Source: Pseudomonadota bacterium
Lineage (GTDB): Bacteria; Pseudomonadota; Gammaproteobacteria; Xanthomonadales; Xanthomonadaceae
DNA: 12,257 nt
Direction: 5' to 3'
Assembly: GCA_023388955.1 (NCBI GenBank)
Contig: JAEWFH010000165.1
Span: forward strand, 1 to 12,257
Shown piece by piece: positions 6,807-12,257 of this stretch. The notes beneath the pieces are model-generated. The model saw nothing but the letters and a program-made list of their open reading frames with translations. It was not told where the DNA came from and made no database searches. The position numbers and the translations under genes are program-made. The stretch's first letter is position 1; every line of letters begins with the position of its first letter.

Positions 6807-6841
6807 GGAAACAGAACGGGGCCGGATCGCTCCGGCCCCGT
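6807..6841 (-). terminator. Intrinsic terminator of the 269-residue glycine-zipper gene
   Basis: ACGGGGCCGGA (6816-6826) and TCCGGCCCCGT (6831-6841) form a perfect 11-bp stem with a 4-nt loop. Read on the minus strand it is followed by TCTGTTTCC. It begins 44 nt beyond the stop at 6885 and lies before gcdH on the same strand, so it should separate the two transcripts. Confidence 0.75.
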
Positions 6842-6884
6842 CCGGGGTGCCACTGCGGCGCAGTACGCCTGCGGCCAACGCGCC

Positions 6885-7694
6885 CTACTGGTTGCCGGTC
6901 GTTTCCAGCGCGGCGGTCTGCAGGACCACCTGGCCGTCGACCACCGGCAGGCGCTCGCCCGGACGGTCATCCAGGCGCACATTGCGCTCCAGGCCCTGGT
7001 AGCGGTAGGTCACGTCATAGGCGACCACCTGGTCCTCGTTGCCCAGCTTGATGCGCTCGCCCGGCTTGCTGCCGGTACGCATGGTCGCGGTCTCGCCGTC
7101 CGGGGTGCGGTAGGTGACGTTGTAGCCGACCACGCTGCTGGACTGGGAGGACTCGTTCACCGTATGGCACTGGGTCTCCACCCGCTCCACCACCCGGCCG
7201 CCGACATGGTTGCGGTCCATGCGGTTGCCGACATAGCCACCGGCGACCGCGCCGGCCGCGGTCGCGACCTTGCGGCCGCTGCCACCACCGACCTGGTTGC
7301 CGATCAGGCCACCGACGACGGCGCCGGCCACGGTGCCACCCACGTTGCCGTCGCGCTCGGGCAGGCGTTCCTGCACGACCACGTCCTCGCATACCTGGCG
7401 CGGGGTGGAGCTGCTGGTGGTCTCGCGGATCGGATCGGTGCCGATCACGGTCGCGTACAACTCGCGCTGCTCGGTGACCGGGATCACGTCGACCACGTCC
7501 GCGTATTCCAGCGCGCCCGGGTTGATGCTGCCGTCCGCCAGCGCGTCGCCGTGCAGGCCGGCGGCCAGGCCCTCGGGCAGTGGGTCGCCGGCAGTCGCGC
7601 CCGTTTCCGGGGCGGTGAAGCTGTTGTAGGCCGCGACCGCGACCCCGCCCACCAGGAGCGCGGCCACTGCAACGGCGATCAGGTTCTTGTTCAT
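6885..7694 (-). CDS. Glycine-zipper 2TM-domain envelope protein with duplicated C-terminal motif
   Basis: A 269-residue protein of the glycine-zipper 2TM/Rickettsia 17-kDa-antigen type, whose exact role is unknown. The start MNKNLIAVAV at 7694 has an excellent AAGGAGGGG about 8 nt upstream, so longer upstream readings are rejected. Residues 5-23 form a membrane anchor or signal segment; no lipobox cysteine is present. Residues 117-158 are a glycine zipper (GGTVAGAVVGGLIGNQVGGG, then AAGAVAGGYVGN). The C-terminal part repeats a unit: YNVTYR (191) with PGER (211), then YDVTYR (226) with PGER (245). It is divergent from the DUF6116-like gene and has its own terminator. It resembles UmoD-like or OsmB-like envelope proteins only in general architecture. 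Confidence 0.85.
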   Translation of the reverse strand: MNKNLIAVAVAALLVGGVAVAAYNSFTAPETGATAGDPLPEGLAAGLHGDALADGSINPGALEYADVVDVIPVTEQRELYATVIGTDPIRETTSSSTPRQVCEDVVVQERLPERDGNVGGTVAGAVVGGLIGNQVGGGSGRKVATAAGAVAGGYVGNRMDRNHVGGRVVERVETQCHTVNESSQSSSVVGYNVTYRTPDGETATMRTGSKPGERIKLGNEDQVVAYDVTYRYQGLERNVRLDDRPGERLPVVDGQVVLQTAALETTGNQ

Positions 7695-7830
7695 CGCTAT
7701 CCCCTCCTTACTCGGCGGCTGTCGCCCGGATGTACCTGGGTGCATTCCACCACTTCCAAGCTGAACGGAGTTGCCACCAAGCGGCGATCTGTGACGCACG
7801 GGGACATATGCACGATGGGAAGCAGGGCCG

Positions 7831-7839
7831 TGCTAGCGT
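7831..7839 (+). promoter_or_regulatory. Possible extended -10 element for the DUF6116-like/TatD-family pair
   Basis: TGCTAGCGT has the TGnTA...T pattern of an extended -10 and lies 27 nt before the ATG at 7867. No convincing -35 hexamer is seen at the usual distance. The 172-nt divergent gap 7695-7866 must hold promoters for both flanking genes. Confidence 0.3.
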
Positions 7840-7866
7840 CGAAACCCCCGCCCGAGCGCACCCGCC

Positions 7867-8118
7867 ATGGCCAACCCCCTGTTGCTGCCCCTGCTCGCCT
7901 GGGCCCGACGGCTCCGGTACCCGGTCCTTTTCAAGATCACCGCCGCGTTGTTTGTCCTGAGCGTGCTGCTTCCCGATCCGATCCCCATGATCGACGAGAT
8001 CCTGCTGGGCCTGGGTACGCTGGTGCTTGCCAACTGGAAGAACCGCAATTCCCGCGTGATCGAGGGCGAGGTCGTCGACGACCACAACTCGCCACGGGAG
8101 AACCGGAACCGCTACTAG
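7867..8118 (+). CDS. Small two-helix membrane protein, DUF6116-like
   Basis: An 83-residue protein of unknown function. Residues 1-19 are basic/amphipathic (LLAWARRLRYP). Two hydrophobic segments at about 21-36 and 42-56 flank the motif LPDPIPMIDEILLG (35-48), giving a membrane hairpin. The tail (57-83) is highly charged and polar. I recall this arrangement in a family named DUF6116 in xanthomonads; the assignment is from memory. The PDPIP...DE motif also recalls the DUF1232/YkvA turn. The ribosome-binding site is weak. The stop is 9 nt before the GTG of the TatD-family gene, so the two are probably co-transcribed. Confidence 0.75.
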   Translation: MANPLLLPLLAWARRLRYPVLFKITAALFVLSVLLPDPIPMIDEILLGLGTLVLANWKNRNSRVIEGEVVDDHNSPRENRNRY

Positions 8119-8127
8119 GGACCTGCC

Positions 8128-8937
8128 GTGCAACCCGACCTCGTCGACAGCCATTGCCACATCGACGTGGCCGCGTTCCACCCCGACCGCGACGCGGTAC
8201 TGGCCCGCGCCCGACGGGCCGGGGTGCGGCGGATCGTGGTTCCCGCGATCGCCGCCGCGGGCTGGGACACGCTGGAGGCGATCTGCAGGCGCCACCCGGG
8301 GCTGTTTCCCGCCTACGGGCTGCACCCGATGTTCCTCGGGCAGCACCGCCGCCAACACCTGGATGCCCTCGCCGGGCGGCTCGACGGACCCGGCGTGGTC
8401 GCGGTCGGCGAGTGCGGCCTGGATCATTTCGTGCCGGAGCTGGACCGGACGCTGCAATTGAGGTTTTTCGAAGCGCAACTGCAGCTTGCGCGCGACACCG
8501 GCCTGCCGGTGATCGTCCATGCGCGCCGCGCCGTGGACGAGGTAACCGCGGCGATCCGGCGCGTCGGCGGGCTCCGCGGCGTGGTGCACAGCTTCTCGGG
8601 CAGCCAGCAGCAGGCCCGGACGCTGTGGGACCTGGGCTTCCTGGTCGGCCTCGGAGGACCGGTCACCTGGCCGCGCGCGCAACGGCTGCGGCGCCTGGCG
8701 GCCTCGATGCCGCTGGAATTCCTGTTGCTGGAAACCGATGCCCCGGACCAGCCGGGTGCCGGCCATCGCGGCGAGCGCAATGAGCCCGCGCACCTGCCCG
8801 CGGTACTGGAAGTGATCGCAGGACTGCGTGGCGAGGATCCGGTGGAGGTGGCCAGGGCCACCACGGCCAACGCCGAGCGCCTCTTCGGCGGACTGGCCGC
8901 CGCCGCGCCGGCACCTACCCCGCCGGGCGCCCCTTGA
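8128..8937 (+). CDS. TatD-family metal-dependent hydrolase (probable DNase)
   Basis: A 269-residue TIM-barrel hydrolase of the TatD family, cytosolic metal-dependent nucleases that act on DNA, including 3'-5' exonuclease activity in E. coli TatD. All expected metal/active-site residues are visible: His9 and His11 (DSHCHID), Glu95 (VGECGLDH), His131 (VIVHARRA), His154 (VVHSFSG) and Asp204 (LETDAP), plus the RNEPAHLP motif at 217-224. Translation begins at a GTG preceded by AGGGACCT, 9 nt after the upstream stop. The last ~15 residues are a Pro/Ala-rich tail that overlaps the end of tcdA by 23 nt. Which TatD paralogue it represents (TatD, YcfH or YjjV type) is not resolved. Confidence 0.92.
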   Translation: MQPDLVDSHCHIDVAAFHPDRDAVLARARRAGVRRIVVPAIAAAGWDTLEAICRRHPGLFPAYGLHPMFLGQHRRQHLDALAGRLDGPGVVAVGECGLDHFVPELDRTLQLRFFEAQLQLARDTGLPVIVHARRAVDEVTAAIRRVGGLRGVVHSFSGSQQQARTLWDLGFLVGLGGPVTWPRAQRLRRLAASMPLEFLLLETDAPDQPGAGHRGERNEPAHLPAVLEVIAGLRGEDPVEVARATTANAERLFGGLAAAAPAPTPPGAP

Positions 8938-9727
8938 GCAGGATCTCCAGCGCCTTGCCGGCCATCACGAAGGCGAAGGCCCCGGTGACCTGGGTCGCAG
9001 CGCCCAGCCCGGCCCCGCAGTCCAGCTTCAACGCCTCGTCCGCCCCCATGTTCGGCCGCAGCCCGCACACGCTGCCGTCGGCCTGCGGGTACCGCACGTT
9101 TTCCAGCGAGTACACCGCGGGCACGCCGAAGTAGCGGTCGCGGTTGCGCGGGAAGTTGAACTCCGCGCGCAGCTTCTTGCGCACCAGTGCCAGCATCGCG
9201 TCATGCTCGGTACGCGACAGGTCGCGCACCCGCACCTGGGTGGGATCGACCCGCCCGCCGGCGGAACCGCACACCACCACCGGCAGCTTGCGCCGACGGC
9301 ACCAGGCGATCATCTCCACCTTGCTGCGGAAGCTGTCGCAGGCGTCCAGCACCAGGTCGAAGTCGCGGTCCAGCAGGGACTCCAGGTTGGACGGGGTGAG
9401 GAAGCTCTCTACGGCGTCGACCTCGATGCGCGGATTGATGGCCCGGCAGCGTTCCGCCATCGCGGCCACCTTGGGCCGGCCGAACTGCCCCTCGTGCGCG
9501 GGCAACTGGCGATTGCTGTTGGACACGCAGATGTCGTCGGCATCGACCAGGGTCAGGTGCCCGACCGCGCTGCGGGCGAGCGCCTCCACCAGCCACGAGC
9601 CCACCCCGCCCATTCCCACCACCGCGACCCGGCAGCCGGACAGGCGCCGGATGGCGCCGGCGCCGTACAGGCGGTCGATGCCGGCGAAGCGTTCAAGCAG
9701 CACGGGGTCGATCAGCGGGGAATCCAT
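8915..9727 (-). CDS. tcdA: tRNA threonylcarbamoyladenosine dehydratase (TcdA/CsdL)
   Basis: A 270-residue E1/ThiF-like enzyme that uses ATP to cyclise t6A to ct6A at position 37 of ANN-decoding tRNAs. It opens with RFAGIDRLYGAGAIRRLSG, then the nucleotide-binding loop GMGGVGS (38-44), Asp62 in VDADDICVSNSNRQLPA, and Lys86 after GRP, all as in the family. DACDSFRSKVEMI (128-140) and the C-terminal CGAGLGAATQVTGAFAFVMA (237-256) fit too. The length is nearly that of E. coli TcdA (268). I chose the ATG at 9727; a start 13 codons upstream adds a non-conserved Thr/Ala-rich leader. No strong ribosome-binding site is seen. The end overlaps the TatD-family gene tail to tail by 23 nt. Confidence 0.94.
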   Translation of the reverse strand: MDSPLIDPVLLERFAGIDRLYGAGAIRRLSGCRVAVVGMGGVGSWLVEALARSAVGHLTLVDADDICVSNSNRQLPAHEGQFGRPKVAAMAERCRAINPRIEVDAVESFLTPSNLESLLDRDFDLVLDACDSFRSKVEMIAWCRRRKLPVVVCGSAGGRVDPTQVRVRDLSRTEHDAMLALVRKKLRAEFNFPRNRDRYFGVPAVYSLENVRYPQADGSVCGLRPNMGADEALKLDCGAGLGAATQVTGAFAFVMAGKALEILLKGRPAG

Positions 9728-9773
9728 GGCCGTGATTGTAGTCGCCGTGCCCGCCTGGGCCGTCATGGCCGCA

Positions 9774-9782
9774 TGCTATCTT
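9774..9782 (+). promoter_or_regulatory. Possible extended -10 element for the cytochrome c'-like gene
   Basis: TGCTATCTT matches the extended -10 form TGnTATnnT and lies 31 nt before the ATG at 9814. A -35 hexamer is not evident, which is tolerated with an extended -10. It lies in the 86-nt divergent gap shared with tcdA. Confidence 0.35.
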
Positions 9783-9813
9783 CACGCGCATTTTCCACCG
9801 GAGCGTTTTCCCC

Positions 9814-10275
9814 ATGGCTGACCCGCAGTCGACCCCAACCCCGCCGGCCAGGCCCAACACCGGCGCGCGCTACCTGTTCCTGCTGCTGATCGGGCTGGTG
9901 CTGGGCATCGTCGGCACCGTGATGACACTGCAGGCGATCGACAGCGGGAAGACCTGGCGGGACCGCTACCCGCTGGCCACCATGCACCTGCTGCAGGCGC
10001 ATTCGGCGCAGATGGGAGCCAAGCTCAAGGGCAACCGGTGCGAGGTGACCGATTCGCTGCCGCACCTGCAGGCCCTGCGCACGCTGGCCAACGACCTGGA
10101 GCCGGCCTTCCCCGGCCTGGCCGATGACAGCCGCTTCGCCGACCATTCTGCGGCCATGCGGGCGAGCCTGGACCGCGCACTGGCCAGCCCGCCCTCCAAC
10201 TGCGAGGCCCTGAAGGAAGCCGCCTCCGCGGTGGGCGAAAGCTGCCGTTCCTGCCACCAGGACTTCCGCACCTGA
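9814..10275 (+). CDS. Membrane-anchored cytochrome c'-like c-type cytochrome
   Basis: A 153-residue protein with an N-terminal membrane anchor (residues 20-40, YLFLLLIGLVLGIVGTVMTL) after a Pro-rich cytoplasmic tip, and a periplasmic helical domain. It ends in a single heme-attachment motif CRSCH at 144-148, followed by QDFRT. A CxxCH near the end of a four-helix domain is the hallmark of the cytochrome c' fold, which binds a pentacoordinate heme and interacts with NO or CO, or serves electron transfer. Two further cysteines (76 and 130) could pair. The assignment to cytochrome c' proper is by architecture; another single-heme helical cytochrome is possible. CGGAG lies before the ATG. It is divergent from tcdA. 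Confidence 0.8.
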   Translation: MADPQSTPTPPARPNTGARYLFLLLIGLVLGIVGTVMTLQAIDSGKTWRDRYPLATMHLLQAHSAQMGAKLKGNRCEVTDSLPHLQALRTLANDLEPAFPGLADDSRFADHSAAMRASLDRALASPPSNCEALKEAASAVGESCRSCHQDFRT

Positions 10276-10373
10276 ACCGTACCCGCAGCGCTTGATGGGG
10301 AGTTCACCGGCGCGCTCCTAGCGTAGGCACGTGGTCGTCCGCGGCCACCTGCCCCCTTTCGCAGGAGACGCAC

Positions 10374-10841
10374 ATGAACATCCTCCGCCCCAGCCTGATC
10401 AGCGTCGCCGCCGCAGCCAGCCTGGCGCTCGCCGGCTGCGCGACCCCCGGTTACAACTCCGGTTACTCCGGGGGCTACGGCCCCGGCCCGGCCACCGTGA
10501 ACTGCATGGACTGCGGCACCGTGACCCAGATCGAACAGACCTCCGGCAGCAACGCACCGCAAGCCACCGGCGCGGTCATCGGCGGCCTGGTGGGCGCCGC
10601 GGCCGGCCGTGAACTGGCCGACGACGAGAGCAGCGGCCGCCGCAATACCGCCACCGCCGCTGGCGCGGTCGCCGGTGCGCTGGCCGGCAACGCCATCCAG
10701 AACCGCGTCGAGAACGCCACCTACAACGTCCACGTGCGCATGAGCGACGGGCGCAACGTGGTGGTTTCGCAAAACGACCTCGGGGGCCTGCGCGTGGGCT
10801 CGGCGGTGCGGGTCTACAACGGTCGCGCCTGGGCGCGTTGA
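10374..10841 (+). CDS. Glycine-zipper outer-membrane lipoprotein (SlyB/17-kDa antigen-like)
   Basis: A 155-residue lipoprotein. The signal peptide ends in a lipobox LALAGC with lipidated Cys22; Ala at +2 predicts outer-membrane sorting. Residues 24-40 are Gly/Tyr-rich. A CMDC pair (44-47) precedes GTVTQIEQ, and residues 66-108 form a glycine zipper (GAVIGGLVGAAAG, then AAGAVAGALAGN). The C-terminal YNVHVRMSDGRNVVVSQ... VGSAVRVYNG is the usual beta-rich tail. Such proteins affect envelope integrity or stress resistance in other bacteria; the role here is inferred. AGGAGA lies 5-6 nt before the ATG. It shares architecture with the glycine-zipper protein at 6885-7694 but has a true lipobox. It is followed by a strong terminator. 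Confidence 0.9.
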   Translation: MNILRPSLISVAAAASLALAGCATPGYNSGYSGGYGPGPATVNCMDCGTVTQIEQTSGSNAPQATGAVIGGLVGAAAGRELADDESSGRRNTATAAGAVAGALAGNAIQNRVENATYNVHVRMSDGRNVVVSQNDLGGLRVGSAVRVYNGRAWAR

Positions 10842-10876
10842 CCGCGCACGGCGTGCTTGCCTGACCCGGAAAAGGA

Positions 10877-10908
10877 AACGGCCCGCTGCAAGGCGGGCCG
10901 TTCTCTTT
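10877..10908. terminator. Bidirectional intrinsic terminator between the lipoprotein and cold-shock genes
   Basis: AACGGCCCGC (10877-10886) and GCGGGCCGTT (10893-10902) make a perfect 10-bp stem with a 6-nt loop. The plus strand continues with CTCTTT, and the minus strand reads GTTTCCTTTTCC after the stem. It lies 35 nt past the lipoprotein stop and can serve both convergent genes. Confidence 0.8.
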
Positions 10909-10909
10909 C

Positions 10910-10947
10910 CCGGTTTCCCGGAACCGGACCCGGCGCTGCCGGGTCCG
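10910..10947 (-). terminator. Second hairpin downstream of the cold-shock gene
   Basis: CGGACCCGGC and GCCGGGTCCG (arms within 10925-10947, 3-nt loop) form a 10-bp stem located 26 nt beyond the cold-shock stop. A smaller CCGGTT/AACCGG hairpin at 10910-10927 shares bases with it, so the two are alternatives. A U-run is lacking, so this may protect the 3' end or act together with the stem at 10877. Confidence 0.5.
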
Positions 10948-10972
10948 TTGCTGCATCAGCGGCCGGCGTCGC

Positions 10973-11182
10973 TCAGAGCGGCTGCACCGCATCCGCCTGC
11001 AGGCCCTTCTGGCCCTGCACGACCTCGAAGGACACCTGCTGGCCTTCCTGCAGGCTCTTGAAGCCTTCGCTCTGGATGGCGCGGAAATGGACGAACACGT
11101 CCTCGCCATTCTCACGGCTGATGAAGCCAAAACCCTTGGCATCGTTGAACCACTTGACGGTTCCGGTCTCTCGGTTGGACAT
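10973..11182 (-). CDS. Cold-shock domain protein (CspA family)
   Basis: A 69-residue single cold-shock domain that binds single-stranded RNA and DNA and acts as an RNA chaperone. RNP1 is KGFGFI (16-21) and RNP2 is DVFVHF (28-33); the N-terminal TGTVKWFNDAKGFGF and the final GLQADAVQPL are typical, as is the length. The ATG has CAGGAG about 7-8 nt upstream. The 238 nt between this start and the next gene (11183-11420) hold its leader and promoter; I see no further gene there and cannot point to a cold-box. Whether it is cold-induced or constitutive cannot be told from sequence. Confidence 0.95.
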   Translation of the reverse strand: MSNRETGTVKWFNDAKGFGFISRENGEDVFVHFRAIQSEGFKSLQEGQQVSFEVVQGQKGLQADAVQPL

Positions 11183-11420
11183 CGACTTGCTCCTGGAGCA
11201 CTGGCTGGTTGGTGTTTACACCCTGCGGGTGGCGCTGGTTGCAAGGAGGAAGCGAGTGCAACGATGTAGCGATCGGTGATCAACCGCATCGGGCCACGAT
11301 TCACGGTGACCCCGGCAAACAGCACCGCCGAAACTACAACGCGTTCCGGCAAAATGCAACGGCGGCTGAACACGACCGCGAAACCACCACCCGCCAGACC
11401 CGGCACATACGGGAGCGTCC

Positions 11421-11906
11421 ATGGAACTCCAGTCCCTCTATTACCTGCTCGCCCTGGCCATGATCCTGGTCGGGATCGCCGGCGTGGTATTGCCCGCACT
11501 GCCGGGTCTGCCACTGATGTTCTTCGGAATGCTGCTGGCGGCCTGGGCCGGCGACTTCGACCGGATCGGGGTCGCAAGCCTGGTGGTGCTGGGCCTGCTG
11601 ACCGCGCTGTCGGTGGTGGTCGACTTCCTTTCCTCGGCCGTCGGGGCCAAGCGGGCGGGTGCGAGCCGGTTGGCGGTCATCGGCGCGCTGGTGGGGTCGG
11701 TGGTGGGCATCTTCTTCGGGCTTCCGGGCCTGTTGGCGGGGCCCTTCGTGGGCGCGCTGGCCGGCGAGTTCCTGCATGCGCGCAAGCTCGCCCAGGCGAC
11801 CCGGGTGGGGATCGCGACCTGGATCGGGCTGCTGCTGGGAACCGCCCTCAAGCTGGGACTCGCGTTCGCGATGCTCGGCCTGTTCGCCTTCGCCTGGTTC
11901 TTCTGA
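11421..11906 (+). CDS. DUF456 family integral membrane protein
   Basis: A 161-residue, highly hydrophobic inner-membrane protein of unknown function. Characteristic DUF456 blocks are visible: GIAGVVLPALPGLPLMFFGM (18-37), AWAGDFDRIG (41-50), VVDFLSSAVGAKRAGASRLA (66-85), FFGLPGLLAGPFVGALAGE (98-116) and the final LLLGTALKLGLAFAMLGLF (137-155). About four to five membrane segments are expected. The FGLPGLLAGPFVGALAGE stretch has small-residue spacing like a glycine zipper. CGGGAG lies about 7 nt before the ATG. It appears monocistronic or leads into the phospholipase D-like gene 97 nt downstream on the same strand. Confidence 0.9.
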   Translation: MELQSLYYLLALAMILVGIAGVVLPALPGLPLMFFGMLLAAWAGDFDRIGVASLVVLGLLTALSVVVDFLSSAVGAKRAGASRLAVIGALVGSVVGIFFGLPGLLAGPFVGALAGEFLHARKLAQATRVGIATWIGLLLGTALKLGLAFAMLGLFAFAWFF

Positions 11907-12003
11907 GCGCTGCCGGCGACCGCCCCGGTTGCCGCCCGGGCCGGCCTTCACACCGGTTTGTTCACGCTGCCGCCACAGTCACCGGGCTGAACGGGAGGGG
12001 GAA

Positions 12004-12257
12004 ATGCCGCGCTGGAGCCGCAAACGCATGAGCTGGATCATCGTATTGACCGTGCTTGGCACCGCCGCCGTGGTGGTCCTGGCAATCAACTTCGTCACGC
12101 CCGAGAAAAAGCTCGAGCGCCGGATCGAACACCACTACGCGATCGCCGACGAGCAGTTCCTGCGCGAAATGTCGGTGATGCTCGGGCCCTCGGTGATCGA
12201 CGGCAACCATGTCGTCGCCTACAACAACGGCGAGGAGATCTTCCCGGCGATGCTGGA
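12004..12257 (+). CDS. Phospholipase D/cardiolipin synthase-like protein (N-terminus only)
   Basis: Only the first 84 residues are in the window. A basic start (MPRWSRKRMS) is followed by a membrane segment at 11-30 (WIIVLTVLGTAAVVVLAINF). The stretch after residue 60, GPSVIDGNHVVAYNNGEEIF then PAML, resembles the region that precedes the first HKD motif in cardiolipin synthase-like phospholipase D proteins (family pattern: G..+..GN.V....NG.E.FPAML). The HKD catalytic motifs would lie beyond the right edge, so the call rests on this motif and the N-terminal anchor. The Shine-Dalgarno is strong (GGGAGGGG shortly before the ATG). Confidence 0.7.
   Translation, partial: MPRWSRKRMSWIIVLTVLGTAAVVVLAINFVTPEKKLERRIEHHYAIADEQFLREMSVMLGPSVIDGNHVVAYNNGEEIFPAML

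Noticed and set aside
7695..7799. Upstream in-frame extension of the 269-residue glycine-zipper protein (35 extra codons)
   Set aside because: The extension is polar and would bury the signal segment; the ATG at 7694 has a near-perfect Shine-Dalgarno.
6738..8783. Long plus-strand frame (681 codons) spanning the glycine-zipper gene, DUF6116-like gene and TatD-family gene
   Set aside because: It overlaps three supported genes in a different frame, including two on its own strand, and crosses a terminator and intergenic regions.
10292..10324. Promoter-like TTGATG and CTAGCGT upstream of the glycine-zipper lipoprotein
   Set aside because: The spacing between the two boxes is about 21 nt, too long for a standard sigma70 promoter, and no ECF consensus fits well.
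11914..11934. Possible terminator after the DUF456 gene (CGGCGACC/GGTTGCCG stem with one G-U pair)
   Set aside because: No T-rich tract follows and the region is uniformly GC-rich, so chance pairing is likely.
1..12257. Searched for CRISPR arrays, tRNA genes, insertion sequences, toxin-antitoxin pairs, phage or defence genes
   Set aside because: No regularly spaced repeats, cloverleaf-like sequences, transposase motifs or defence-type domains were seen; all sizeable segments are explained by core genes.

Overview
The window is GC-rich, gene-dense chromosomal DNA. Its gene set fits a gammaproteobacterium of the Xanthomonadaceae/Lysobacteraceae group (Lysobacter, Luteimonas, Xanthomonas-like): an sdhCDA operon preceded by a small DUF1674 protein, a single-chain E1 alpha/beta 2-oxo acid dehydrogenase, a DUF6116-like membrane protein and glycine-zipper envelope proteins. 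That placement is inference from family content. I see no phage genes, insertion sequences, CRISPR arrays, tRNA or rRNA. Seventeen genes account for nearly all of the sequence, and no gene-free stretch exceeds 300 bases (the longest, 11183-11420, is 238 nt).

Left part (1-2503): a minus-strand respiratory operon reads DUF1674/SDHAF4-like protein, sdhC, sdhD, sdhA, with sdhA running off the left edge. It encodes complex II membrane anchors, flavoprotein and a probable assembly factor. ygfZ, a folate-binding Fe-S cluster maintenance protein, is transcribed divergently from a very short shared start region.

Middle part (2504-6753): a structured CTCGTTC-type heptad repeat lies between ygfZ and the next cluster. 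The cluster is three minus-strand genes in the order gcdH (glutaryl-CoA dehydrogenase), a GNAT acetyltransferase and a fused E1 alpha/beta oxo acid dehydrogenase. They may be one transcription unit for amino acid or keto acid catabolism. A perfect 10-bp inverted repeat embeds the gcdH start codon.

Right part (6754-12257): small envelope and housekeeping genes. In order they are a glycine-zipper protein (minus), a DUF6116-like two-helix membrane protein and a TatD-family metallohydrolase (plus, likely co-transcribed), tcdA for tRNA ct6A formation (minus, overlapping the tatD-family gene tail to tail), a membrane-anchored cytochrome c'-like protein (plus), a glycine-zipper lipoprotein (plus), a cold-shock protein (minus), a DUF456 membrane protein (plus), and the start of a phospholipase D/cardiolipin synthase-like gene that leaves the right edge. 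Tandem hairpins separate the convergent lipoprotein and cold-shock genes.

Overall this is mostly core metabolism and envelope maintenance. I find no convincing undescribed defence or mobile system. The most interesting leads are the orphan fused E1 next to gcdH, the SDHAF4-like gene facing ygfZ, the heptad repeat and the gcdH start-codon inverted repeat.
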